From: Limnohabitans sp. T6-20 | GTDB lineage: Bacteria > Pseudomonadota > Gammaproteobacteria > Burkholderiales > Burkholderiaceae_C | Direction of reading: 5' to 3' | DNA length: 64,000 nt | NCBI RefSeq assembly: GCF_003063505.1 | Contig: NZ_NERW01000002.1 | Span: 496,001-560,000, forward strand | Shown here: piece after piece, positions 28,712-36,479 of the stretch | How positions within the stretch are numbered: the first letter of the stretch is position 1 | How the letters are laid out: the number at the start of each line of letters is the position of its first letter | Translations under genes and position numbers: made by a program | Notes under the pieces: generated by a model | What the model was told of the DNA's origin: nothing | The model's input: only the letters and a program-made list of their open reading frames with translations | Databases searched by the model: none

Positions 28712-29470
28712 TCAGGGCAACTGAAGGCGGCCACTCATGCCGGCCTTCAGGTCGGACATGGGGCCTTCAAGGTTGGCTGTGACCTTGATGGACTGACTTA
28801 CGGGGTCAATCCGGGGGCTGATGCGTGCAATGCGCGCCATGCCATTGCGGCGCACTTCATCGATGCTGACGCGCACCACCATGCCCACGCGCAAGCGGGA
28901 CAGCCAGGTGGAGGGTGCTAAAAATTCCAGCTCGTAACCCGAGTCGTCCAGCACATCCACCAAGGGTGTTCCGGGCTGCACGTATTGCTGCTCGCGGATG
29001 CGTTGCTCGGCCACGATGCCTGCAAAAGGCGCTTTGATCTCGCATTTAGACAGCTGGGTTTCGCTGATGCGCAATTCGGCTTGAGATTTTTCCACCGCGT
29101 TTTTGGCCAAATCCAGCTCCATCAGGCCGGCTGCGTTCAGCTCGGCCAGGCGTTGGTTGGCTTCCAGGCTGCGCTGAGCACCCGCCAGTTCGGCCACGGA
29201 TTTGGCGCGCTGGGCATCGTGCAAGCCGCAGTCGAGTTTGATGAGGGGTGTGCCTGCGGCAAAGCGATGACCTTCTTTGACCAGAATGCTTTGCACCACC
29301 GCACCAATTTCTGCGGACAGCGTGGTGTAACGCACAGGCCGAAGCTGAGCGCGAATTTCTTGTCGATCCATGCCCGAGGTGACAGGTGTTTGCGCATGCC
29401 CGCTAGCCATCAGCAGCAGCAAAGCCAGGCCGGACAGGGCATTTCGCACAAACGGGTCAGCGTGTGACAT
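28712..29470 (-). CDS. Periplasmic adaptor (membrane fusion protein, HlyD/MdtA family)
   Basis: The protein has 252 residues. An N-terminal hydrophobic segment (about 8-26, ending SGHAQ) looks like a cleavable signal peptide, so the protein is probably periplasmic rather than anchored like classic type I HlyD. Next comes a lipoyl half-motif (GAVVQSILVKEGHRFAAGTPL), a short alpha-hairpin of about 85-145, the second lipoyl half (CEIKAPFAGIV), and a beta-barrel region (LRVGMVVRVSIDEV, VTANLEG). Adaptors of this family join an inner-membrane pump to a TolC-type exit duct. It is short for the family, with a small hairpin. The start overlaps the upstream tolC-like gene by 14 nt, and the giant gene follows 51-60 nt after the stop. 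It is probably devoted to exporting the giant protein, but no inner-membrane partner is in the window. Confidence 0.85.
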   Translation of the reverse strand: MSHADPFVRNALSGLALLLLMASGHAQTPVTSGMDRQEIRAQLRPVRYTTLSAEIGAVVQSILVKEGHRFAAGTPLIKLDCGLHDAQRAKSVAELAGAQRSLEANQRLAELNAAGLMELDLAKNAVEKSQAELRISETQLSKCEIKAPFAGIVAEQRIREQQYVQPGTPLVDVLDDSGYELEFLAPSTWLSRLRVGMVVRVSIDEVRRNGMARIARISPRIDPVSQSIKVTANLEGPMSDLKAGMSGRLQLP

Positions 29471-30938
29471 GGGCGACTTCCGGGGTTTTGAGTTCGGTCA
29501 GAGAAGGTGTTTGGCTGACTTTTTCAAGGATGTCTTTCATCGGCAGGCGGTCTACGCCAGCGTCGTCAAACTCCACCCCGATCACGGCACGCAGGCGGCT
29601 TTCTGCCACCTGAATCTGCGCGACGGACTGGTAGCGTCGGAATTGACTCAGCAGTGCGCTGGCTTGGGCGTTCACCGTTTCCAGACGGCCCCGCATCAGG
29701 GCTTTTTCACGCGCCGAGGCGAGTTTGGCCAAGCGGTCATCGACCGCCCAAATCTGGTCAGCCCTTTGGGATTGTTTTTGGGCGTTCAGCCAGTTCAGGC
29801 GTCCCAGGTGCACTTGTGTCATCACCGCCATCTGCATGACCATGCGGCGCTGGTCGGCCAGTGCCACCCCGGCATCGGCCAGCCGCATTTGAGAGGGCCC
29901 TGTGAACAGGTTCATCAGGTTGAAGGACAGTTGCAAGCTGGCGTCGTCCCAGCCCTTGTGCACCTGGTAGCTGTCGGTGTCGTATTTGGCAGAGATGTTG
30001 AAGCTCAAATTCGGGAACATGCGCGCCAGCACTTTGCGCGTTTCATCGCGTGCGATGCGGGTTTGGTGTTGTGCTTCTCGCAAATCGGCGTTGCGCTCCA
30101 ATGCCATGCTTTCCAGTGCCTCGATGGGCATGTTCATCTGGCCGCGCAACTCGGGCCACTTGGCATCCAACGTCAAGGGCTGACCCGCGGGCGCATTGAT
30201 CAAGGTGGCCAACTCCACTTGTGCCGGAGCCAAGTCCTGGTCGATCAACTCCAAAGTGCGCAGGCTTTCCAGCAATTGTTTTTGGTAGGTTAATGATTCG
30301 GTGGGCGCGCGCACGCGTTCGCTTTCCACTTTGCGCGAGTCTTCCAGCGCATCCTCTGCCTGGGCAATGGTGTTTTTCAGTTCCTGACGCATGGCTTGGG
30401 CGCATGCGGCACGCCAGTAGGCGCTGCGAACGTCTTGAATCAGGGTGTGGATCAGTTTGCGGCGGCGTTCGTCGGCAATTTGCACTCGCTCGCGGGCTTG
30501 TTTGGCGTTGTAATAACCGACGCCAAATTCCAGCAGACTCCAGGATGCACCCAACTCGTGCACCGTGTGGTTGCGTTCCGACGTGGCGTTGCTGGGTGTG
30601 CCATTGGCGTTGCGCGTCAGGCGCTCTTCGCTGCGGTTGCTGCGTTCAATTTGCGCGCGTGCTTTGGGCAGCATGTCTTGCAGGGCCGATTCAAATTGAC
30701 CTGAAGCGATTTCGAGTTCGAGTTGCTTGGCTCGGCGGTCCAGGTTGTACTTCAAGCCCCGTGCGATGGCCTCGTCCAGCGTCAGCGGACCCAGGATGGG
30801 TTCAATCTGCAGTTGCGCCAGTTCTTGCTGCCAGCTGCTGCGTGTGGGTGTCAACAGGGGTTGCTCGGGCGTGAGTTGCGCGCACCCCACCAGCAAGCCC
30901 GGTAACACAAGCAGGAATCGCCCCATTTTTCTTTTCAC
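29457..30938 (-). CDS. TolC-family outer-membrane efflux lipoprotein
   Basis: The protein has 493 residues. A signal peptide with a lipobox (LLVGC, Cys19) predicts outer-membrane lipid anchoring, as in NodT/OprM-type members. Two repeated helical-barrel halves are visible: LTLDEAIARGLKYNLDRRAK at about 52-71 starts the first, and PIEALESMALERNADLREAQ the second, with FGVGYYNAKQARE and LFTGPSQMRLADAGVAL as the beta-strand/loop regions. Members form trimeric exit ducts. It is the first gene of the operon tolC-adaptor-giant protein and overlaps the adaptor by 14 nt. Its promoter must lie in the 463-bp AT-rich spacer shared with the divergent response regulator. Confidence 0.88.
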   Translation of the reverse strand: MKRKMGRFLLVLPGLLVGCAQLTPEQPLLTPTRSSWQQELAQLQIEPILGPLTLDEAIARGLKYNLDRRAKQLELEIASGQFESALQDMLPKARAQIERSNRSEERLTRNANGTPSNATSERNHTVHELGASWSLLEFGVGYYNAKQARERVQIADERRRKLIHTLIQDVRSAYWRAACAQAMRQELKNTIAQAEDALEDSRKVESERVRAPTESLTYQKQLLESLRTLELIDQDLAPAQVELATLINAPAGQPLTLDAKWPELRGQMNMPIEALESMALERNADLREAQHQTRIARDETRKVLARMFPNLSFNISAKYDTDSYQVHKGWDDASLQLSFNLMNLFTGPSQMRLADAGVALADQRRMVMQMAVMTQVHLGRLNWLNAQKQSQRADQIWAVDDRLAKLASAREKALMRGRLETVNAQASALLSQFRRYQSVAQIQVAESRLRAVIGVEFDDAGVDRLPMKDILEKVSQTPSLTELKTPEVAHVTR

Positions 30939-31401
30939 ACTTCACCTCTGTACAGCAACTTAAATCGTTATTGGCCTTATTGTTTTGATTTGCTGTAATT
31001 ATTAATAGTTCAAATTTTCATTTGAAATTCAACAATTTCAGCTTAAACAAAAGTATCGAAAGTTTTACAAATGTGGCTCATGATGTATATACCTAATTGG
31101 GGAAAACAAAGGGTATTCTCTGTGTTAAAATGAATATTAAGGTAAACATTTATTGTTTTCAATAGCACTTGTTGAATTTCGTGTATCGTCAGCGAAAGCA
31201 GCGTTTCGGGGCTTTCAAAATGTTTGGAGACCGCCGCATACAGGACAATGGTGTTCAGTTGAACTTGATCTTGAAGCCGTCCTTTGAGGGGCTTGGATTG
31301 AATTGCCTCGTGATCACTGGTTTTCTTATCCCTAAAAGGGGGTATCCACGTCGTGTGTGAAAACCTAATATCAACAAGTCTGATAATTTTTTGTTGTATC
31401 A
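30939..31401. promoter_or_regulatory. AT-rich divergent regulatory spacer between adhesin operon and response regulator
   Basis: There is no convincing gene in these 463 bases. Base composition is strikingly AT-rich compared with both sides. It contains a 7-bp stem TTCAAAT / ATTTGAA (31009-31026), many A/T tracts, and -10-like hexamers on both strands. It must carry the promoters of the adhesin operon and of the response regulator, and probably the regulator's binding sites. Low GC can also mark binding by H-NS/MvaT-like silencers; that is an inference. Confidence 0.6.
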
Positions 31402-32028
31402 ATGAACCCCTCAACCTGCGGTCATGTTTACGTTGTCGATGACAACCCGGATATCCGCTTTTATTTGACCGATTTGCTGCGGCAGATGGGTTACAGCATT
31501 GAGGGCTACGACAGTGCACAAGCCTTCTTACAACAGTCCATTGATATCTTTCCTGCCGTCCTGGTGCTGGACGTTCGCATGCCGGGTATGTCGGGTGTGG
31601 ATCTTCAGGAAAAAATGAAATCACTGGGCCGCCATACGCCCATCATCTTCATCAGTGGTGAAAGTGAATCGGAAGAAATCATCCGTGCCATGAAGGGGCT
31701 GCCCATTGAGTTCCTCTGGAAGCCTTTTCAAATTCAGGATCTGATCGACGCCATCGACAGGGGCTTGGCAGTAGACGGTGCCAATCGTCAGGACTTCATT
31801 CAAAAAAATGAGATCCGTCGCAAATGGCTGGCTTTGAGTGCGCGCGAACGTGACGTCTTTGTGTTGATGTTGGCCGGGCATACCAACAAGGGCATTTCCG
31901 AGCGTTTGGATATCTTGCCCGACACGGCCAAAAAACACCGCGCCAACATTTTGCAGAAAATGCAAGTGCCCCATTTGGCCGATTTGATGGCCCTTTGCAA
32001 AGGCCTCGACATGGAAGCGCTCGGGTGA
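31402..32028 (+). CDS. FixJ/NarL-type response regulator
   Basis: The protein has 208 residues. The receiver domain spans 7-122: acidic pair Asp13/Asp14, phosphoacceptor Asp57 in VLVLDVRMPG, Ser85 in FISGES and Lys107 in LWKPF. The LuxR-type HTH lies at about 144-200 (LSARERDVFVLMLAGHTNKG, then ISERLDILPDTAKKHRANIL). All key receiver residues are present, so it should accept phosphate. No histidine kinase is in the window, so it is an orphan here. It is divergent from the tolC-adaptor-giant protein operon. Its stop overlaps the start of the small HTH gene (TGATG), so the two are probably translationally coupled. Direct control of the adhesin operon is inferred from position only. Confidence 0.9.
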   Translation: MNPSTCGHVYVVDDNPDIRFYLTDLLRQMGYSIEGYDSAQAFLQQSIDIFPAVLVLDVRMPGMSGVDLQEKMKSLGRHTPIIFISGESESEEIIRAMKGLPIEFLWKPFQIQDLIDAIDRGLAVDGANRQDFIQKNEIRRKWLALSARERDVFVLMLAGHTNKGISERLDILPDTAKKHRANILQKMQVPHLADLMALCKGLDMEALG

Positions 32029-32243
32029 TGACCGAACCCTGGACCGCTGAAGATGCTTTGTTGCTTCAGCAATTGAGGCAGGCGGCCGGGTTGGACACAT
32101 CCCGGTTTGCCATTGAAAACGCCATTTCTCATGCTCAGTTGTTGCAGCTTGAAAACGGCGGAGACACCTTGTTTTATTCGACTGCGATCAAGGCCCATCT
32201 GGGTCGAAAGTTGATCGCCAAATTGCAGAGCGGCTCTCGCTGA
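32028..32243 (+). CDS. Small HTH (XRE/RodZ-like) protein
   Basis: The protein has 71 residues if started at the ATG inside the TGATG overlap with the response regulator; a longer frame upstream is unlikely. The pattern LLQQLRQAAGLDTSRFA, then HAQLLQLENGG, then FYSTAIKAHLGRKLIAKL resembles a five-helix lambda-repressor-type HTH of the RodZ/HTH_25 kind. There is no transmembrane segment or other domain. The coupling suggests it works with the response regulator, either as a second DNA-binding factor or a modulator. A terminator follows at 32319. The function is not known. Confidence 0.7.
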   Translation: MTEPWTAEDALLLQQLRQAAGLDTSRFAIENAISHAQLLQLENGGDTLFYSTAIKAHLGRKLIAKLQSGSR

Positions 32244-32318
32244 CTGGTTTGAATCGTCAAGTGCGCAAACGCGTGCGCCGGATGAGTTCATTCACTGCTT
32301 GAAACCCCCCAAAGAAAA

Positions 32319-32353
32319 AGCCTCTGCACGTGAATGCAGAGGCTTGTCTTTTT
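32319..32353. terminator. Bidirectional intrinsic terminator
   Basis: Ten-bp stem AGCCTCTGCA / TGCAGAGGCT with a six-base loop. It is followed by TGTCTTTTT on the plus strand and by TTTTTCTTT on the minus strand. It ends the response-regulator/HTH transcript from one side and the tRNA-Asn transcript from the other. Confidence 0.85.
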
Positions 32354-32428
32354 GGCTCCTCGACCTGGGCTCGAACCAGGGACCTACGGATTAACAGTCC
32401 GGCGCTCTACCGACTGAGCTATCGAGGA
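32353..32428 (-). tRNA. tRNA-Asn (anticodon GTT)
   Basis: A 76-nt cloverleaf on the minus strand. The acceptor stem pairs TCCTCGA with TCGAGGA and ends in an encoded GCCA. The anticodon loop reads CTGTTAA, giving anticodon GTT. The T arm contains GGTTCGAGCC and the D arm AGCTCAGTCGGTAGAGC. No mobile element or attachment-site duplication was seen next to it. Confidence 0.97.
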
Positions 32429-32508
32429 ATAGCTTCGAATTATAGAGTGATTTTTGGGCTGTTTTGAGAGGAGGCGCAAGATTTTTAAAAAATCTTGCGG
32501 TCTTCATT

Positions 32509-34677
32509 TCAGAAGCTCGCTTTCACACCCATTCGAAAGGTTCTGGGTGCGCCCGGGTACAGGTAGTAGTGACCAAATTGCTTGGGCGCTTCACGCCAGT
32601 AATGGTGATCGGCCAGGTTGTCGATGGCCAATGTCCATTGGGTCCGTGTGCCGCTGATGCGTGTGTCGTAATGCGCGGCGAAATCCAGCGTCGTCCAGCT
32701 GGGCAGGTTGATGCTGCCGTCTGCGGTCACGCGTCGTGCGCCTTCGTGGCTCAGGCGCAGGCTGGTGCGCAGGCCGGGCACATCGGCAAAGCGGTAATGG
32801 ACCAGACCGCGCAGGGTGTATTTAGGCACGTTGAGTGCCCGTTGACCGTTCACGTCAGGCGTGACTTCTGCGCTCTGGCGTTTGGCATCGAGCCATGCTG
32901 CACCCACATCCCAACTCCATGCCGCTCGGGTCATGCCTGCAGACAACTCTAGTCCGCGATGACGTGCTTCGCCATCGATCAGGCGTTTGCATGAATTGGC
33001 CGCAACACAATCGCCAAAATCGGTGGATTGAGGGCGGGTGATGTCAAACACACTGACTTGCCAGCGTGTGGTGCGGGTTTGGCTTTTGATGCCCAGCTCA
33101 AATTGTTGGCTGCGCAGTGCGGGTAAGGCCTGGCCTGAATTGATGTATTTGCTTTTGTTGGGTGCGACTTCGGTTTCTATACCTTCGCCGTAGCTGGCAT
33201 AAAGGGTTTCATGGGGCGTGAGTTGGTAGGAGCCTGCGATCCAAGGTGTGTTGAATGAGCGCTCATCGTGAATGGCTTGGGTGCCATCTGACTTGGCGCT
33301 GTTTCGGTTCAGTCTGCTGTGTCGAAGGCCAAGCCATAAGGTCGTTTGAGCGTTCACTTCGATGCGGTCATTCAGTGCCAGTTCAGTCGTGTACTCGCTG
33401 GCGTTTGTCCCTGAATCGCTGTAATCGGCGTAGCCTGGGATGACGGCGCTGTCATAGACATTGCCTGTGCCCATGTAGATGTTGGTTTGGACATCGGGGG
33501 AGCGAAGCAATTGCCGTTGCCTTGAAATGCTGATGCCCATGTTGTGGACCATCTGGCCAATGGTCACATGACCTGCCAGCGAGCTTTGAAGGGCATCCGC
33601 AGTGCGTTGTTCCTTGTCACTGCGCCAGTCGTACAAGTCAAACCCACCATCTGCATAGTAGCGATCACAGTTGGCACCACCGCAGCCAAAAGCAAAGCTC
33701 AGCCGGTCATCTGTGCGCAGTCGCTGACCACCATATTGCGTCGTCCACAGCCAGCCACCTTCCAGGTTTTGCTTGAAGCGGATGCTGCCCGTTGTGCCAT
33801 TGAAAACGCCCGGGACAGACCAGGCCTGGCGCGTGATGTTTCGGGTGCCGTCCACGGGCGCGGGCAGCGCATCGCCCATCAGGCTGTAGCCATTCACGCC
33901 GAATTGTTGGCGTTCGCTGCGTTCGATTTCCCATTCCAGTTTGCTGTCGGGCGTGATGCGCCAGTCCATGGCCAATGCCAACAGTCGGCGGTGGCCCTCG
34001 GTGTTTTGGATGTATGGGTCCAGGTCTTCGTAGGCCGCATTGAAACGGTAGCCCAGCGTCTGGTCCTGGCCAAAGCGGCCGCCCAGATCGAGTCCGATGC
34101 TGCTGCTTTTGCCGCTGCCGTAGCTGGCGCTGACCGAGCGGATGGTTTCGTCTTTGGCCGATGGGGGGCGCTTGACCACGTAGTTGACCAATCCCCCCGG
34201 TGCGCTGGTGCCCGCCTGGATACCGCTGGTGCCTTTGAACAGCTCGATGCGTTCCTTGTTGTCCATGGAGATCATGGTTTCGGCCGAAATCGGCAAGCCT
34301 TCGCGGCGGTAGTTGTAGCGGTTGTCCAGTGTGTAACCGCGCACGCTGAGCATGTCCCAGTAGGCGGGTGAGTTGTAGCTGTCGGCCACGCTGGCGTCCA
34401 GGCGCAGCGCGTCAGACACACGTTGTGCGCCAATGTCTTGCAAGGTATGCTGGTCGATGGTGACGGCGCTGAACGGTGCTTTGCTCAGAGGCACATCGCC
34501 AAAGCCGCTGACCTGTGAGGGCGCGGTGTCTGTGATGGTGATTTCGGTCAGGCCTTGGGCGTGCGCGCTGCCCATGGCCAACAGTGCCCATACGCTGGCC
34601 ACATGTGTGGCGCGGCGAACGAGGCGAGGTTCAGAACGGCGAATGGGCCGGCGAGAGAATGGCGAAAAAAATGCCAT
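32509..34677 (-). CDS. TonB-dependent outer-membrane receptor, TPP-riboswitch-controlled
   Basis: The protein has 722 residues. The signal peptide ends around AHAQ (41). The plug domain includes FSAVTIDQHTLQDIGAQRVS, the SVRGYTLDNRYNYRREGLP block, and ERIELFKGTSGIQAGTSAPG with VNYVVKRP. The beta-barrel ends in the usual aromatic residue (VKASF). The sequence type is that of siderophore receptors (FhuE/FpvA-like). However, a TPP riboswitch sits 90 nt upstream and the gene is alone behind it, so thiamin or a thiamin precursor is a more likely ligand than iron-siderophore. An AAAGGAAA ribosome-binding site lies about 9 nt before the ATG. There is no partner inner-membrane transporter in the window. 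Confidence 0.9.
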   Translation of the reverse strand: MAFFSPFSRRPIRRSEPRLVRRATHVASVWALLAMGSAHAQGLTEITITDTAPSQVSGFGDVPLSKAPFSAVTIDQHTLQDIGAQRVSDALRLDASVADSYNSPAYWDMLSVRGYTLDNRYNYRREGLPISAETMISMDNKERIELFKGTSGIQAGTSAPGGLVNYVVKRPPSAKDETIRSVSASYGSGKSSSIGLDLGGRFGQDQTLGYRFNAAYEDLDPYIQNTEGHRRLLALAMDWRITPDSKLEWEIERSERQQFGVNGYSLMGDALPAPVDGTRNITRQAWSVPGVFNGTTGSIRFKQNLEGGWLWTTQYGGQRLRTDDRLSFAFGCGGANCDRYYADGGFDLYDWRSDKEQRTADALQSSLAGHVTIGQMVHNMGISISRQRQLLRSPDVQTNIYMGTGNVYDSAVIPGYADYSDSGTNASEYTTELALNDRIEVNAQTTLWLGLRHSRLNRNSAKSDGTQAIHDERSFNTPWIAGSYQLTPHETLYASYGEGIETEVAPNKSKYINSGQALPALRSQQFELGIKSQTRTTRWQVSVFDITRPQSTDFGDCVAANSCKRLIDGEARHRGLELSAGMTRAAWSWDVGAAWLDAKRQSAEVTPDVNGQRALNVPKYTLRGLVHYRFADVPGLRTSLRLSHEGARRVTADGSINLPSWTTLDFAAHYDTRISGTRTQWTLAIDNLADHHYWREAPKQFGHYYLYPGAPRTFRMGVKASF

Positions 34678-34766
34678 GACGTTTTCCTTTAACGTTATGG
34701 CAGGTCGGCTGGCTGGGAACGTGGCACGCCCGAGGCGGTGTGCTCATGGTGCGACGTTCTTTTGAA

Positions 34767-34850
34767 CTAGCTTCCCTGCGCGAGGATTACCTCAATCAGG
34801 TTCAAAGGGACTTTCTCAGTCGAAGACCTCACGGCCCTCAACACCCCTAG
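34767..34850 (-). promoter_or_regulatory. TPP (THI-box) riboswitch
   Basis: On the minus strand the aptamer reads CTAGGGGTG, then ACTGAGAAAGTCCC, CTTTGAACCTGAT, GGTAATCCTCGCGCAGGGAAG and closes with CTAG. These are all the conserved TPP-aptamer blocks: CUGAGA, CCUUUGAACCUGAU, GGUAAU and GCGnAGGGAA. It precedes only the TonB-dependent receptor, 90 nt before its start. A small GTTC-AAAA-GAAC stem follows directly. Confidence 0.95.
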
Positions 34851-34884
34851 CGAATGCGCTGCAAATTGCGGCGCGGTATGAATT

Positions 34885-35922
34885 CTATGCGATGCCCAGC
34901 CGCTGGTGCAGCAGGGTGGAGGTTGTCGTGTACTGGAGCAGGGTCTTTTCTTCGGGGCGCAGCAGGGCCACGGCACCAAAAGCGGCCAGCGTGGCTTCGT
35001 GGAAGCCGCACAGGATCAGCTTCTTTTTGCCCGGATAGGTGTTGATGTCGCCCACCGCAAAAATGCCTGGCTCGGAGGTGGCGAAGTTTTCGGTGTTGAC
35101 CACCAGTTGCTTGCGTTCCATGGCCAGGCCCCATTGCGCTACGGGGCCCAATTTGGGCGACAGGCCCAGGCAGGTTTGCAGCACATCGAGGCTTAGCCAC
35201 TCGGTGTCGCCTTGTGGGTTAAGCAGCTCCAGCGCTTGCAGGCGGCCACCTTCGGCGCGCAGGCCGGTGGGCTGGCCCGGCACAAATCGCATGCGACCAG
35301 CCGTGCAGGCCTGGCGCATTTGTGCGATCAGCTCAGGGGCAGCGGTGAATTGGTCACGGCGGTGCAGCAGCGTCACGCTGGCGGCGGCTTGCGAGCCCTG
35401 GCTGGCGTCCAGGCAGGCTTGCAAGGAGGCGTCACCGTCGCCGGCCACCACCAGGTGCTGGCCAGTCCAACGTCCGGGTTGGGGGTGTTCGGCAAAGACC
35501 TGGGTGCCTTCAAAGGCGTCTAGGCCGTCCAGCACCATGCGGCGCGGGACAAAAGCGCCGACGCCAGCGGCGATGAACAGGGTGCGGGTGTGGAATGTGC
35601 GGTCCGATGTGGTTTGCACCCGAATGCGCTGGTCTGCCAAGCGTTCAATGGTGCTGACTTGCTGGCCTAAGTGCAACATGGGCTTGAACGGCGTGATTTG
35701 TTGCTGCAGGCGTTCGACCAGCTCATGGCCGGTGCAAAACGGAATACCCGGGATGTCGTAAATCGGTTTGGCCGGGTAGAGCTCGGCGCACTGGCCACCC
35801 ACATGGGGCAGGGCATCGATGACGTGGCAGTGGATGCCTTGCAGCCCGAGCTGGAAAACCTGAAACAGGCCCACGGGGCCTGCGCCAATGACCAGCGCTT
35901 CGGTGTCGATCGGGGTGGTCAT
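34885..35922 (-). CDS. Ferredoxin--NADP reductase, thioredoxin-reductase-like
   Basis: The protein has 345 residues from the ATG at 35922; a longer upstream frame adds an implausible leader. An FAD Rossmann motif is at the start (VIGAGPVGLFQVFQLG), then GGQCAELYPAKPIYDIPG, a characteristic block of the TrxR-like FNR family, then an NADP-binding segment (VVAGDGDASLQACLDAS) and the FAD C-terminal motif IFAVGDINTYPGKKKLILCG. There is no CxxC redox pair, which separates this family from true thioredoxin reductase. It passes electrons between NADPH and ferredoxin. The 7Fe ferredoxin gene fdxA is directly upstream in the same direction, with 70 nt between them, so the two are likely partners. Confidence 0.9.
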   Translation of the reverse strand: MTTPIDTEALVIGAGPVGLFQVFQLGLQGIHCHVIDALPHVGGQCAELYPAKPIYDIPGIPFCTGHELVERLQQQITPFKPMLHLGQQVSTIERLADQRIRVQTTSDRTFHTRTLFIAAGVGAFVPRRMVLDGLDAFEGTQVFAEHPQPGRWTGQHLVVAGDGDASLQACLDASQGSQAAASVTLLHRRDQFTAAPELIAQMRQACTAGRMRFVPGQPTGLRAEGGRLQALELLNPQGDTEWLSLDVLQTCLGLSPKLGPVAQWGLAMERKQLVVNTENFATSEPGIFAVGDINTYPGKKKLILCGFHEATLAAFGAVALLRPEEKTLLQYTTTSTLLHQRLGIA

Positions 35923-35992
35923 GGGATGTGTGTCGGGGGCTTTAGAAAAAATGGCCGAATGAATTCGGCCACTGTACAAAAGCGCTATGGCC

Positions 35993-36322
35993 TTAGCGGA
36001 TCAGCTCGGCCAGTTTGCTGGTCTTGTCTTTCCATTGCTCGGCATCAGCCATGGGGGCTTTGCGCTTGGTGATGCTCTTCCAGCCGGGCAAGAGGGCCAG
36101 CTCGGCGTTGAGTTTGGTCATGTGCTGCTGGTCTGCGGGCAGGTCTTCTTCGGCATAGATGGCGTTCACGGGGCACTCGGGGATGCACACAGCGCAGTCG
36201 ATGCACTCATCGGGGTCGATGGTCAAGAAGTTGGGGCCTTCGCGGAAGCAATCCACAGGGCAAACATCCACACAGTCGGTGTATTTGCACTGGATACAGG
36301 ATTCGGAAACAACGTGGGTCAT
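35993..36322 (-). CDS. fdxA: 7Fe ferredoxin FdxA ([3Fe-4S][4Fe-4S])
   Basis: The protein has 109 residues from the ATG at 36322. The pattern is C9-x7-C17-x3-C21-P for the first cluster region and C40-x2-C43-x2-C46-x3-C50-P for the second, as in Azotobacter-type 7Fe ferredoxins: C9, C17 and C50 would hold the [3Fe-4S] cluster and C21, C40, C43 and C46 the [4Fe-4S] cluster. The long C-terminal tail (51-109) is typical. It is a small soluble electron carrier, probably paired with the downstream NADP reductase and possibly feeding the neighbouring sulfite and APS reductases. Confidence 0.95.
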   Translation of the reverse strand: MTHVVSESCIQCKYTDCVDVCPVDCFREGPNFLTIDPDECIDCAVCIPECPVNAIYAEEDLPADQQHMTKLNAELALLPGWKSITKRKAPMADAEQWKDKTSKLAELIR

Positions 36323-36395
36323 GATGGACTCGGAATTAAGAAGAGCGCAGGTGGGTTTGCGCAAACGGGCATTTTAAGGGAGATCGGTCTGGGGC

Positions 36396-36467
36396 TATGG
36401 GAGCGAACCCCTCCTTGCGAAGGGGTTTGGCGCGGCGTGCTTTCGTCCGCAGGGGCGGACTCCTACA
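36396..36467. repeat. REPIN-like palindrome, copy 1 (cysN-fdxA spacer)
   Basis: A forward REP (TGGGAGCGAACCCCT then TGCGAAG) is followed by an inverted REP (TTCGTCCGCAGGGGCGGACT then CCTACA). It is more degenerate than the other copies. The full element would fold into a long stem. Confidence 0.7.
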
Positions 36468-36479
36468 AGCGCCGGGTCT

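Noticed and set aside
31169-31360. A 63-codon plus-strand frame in the same spacer
   Set aside because: No ribosome-binding site, no recognisable sequence, and it lies in the promoter region.
31043-31624. A 193-codon minus-strand frame over the AT-rich spacer and the response-regulator start
   Set aside because: It overlaps the well-supported response regulator on the opposite strand, has no recognisable domain, and much of it lies in AT-rich intergenic DNA.
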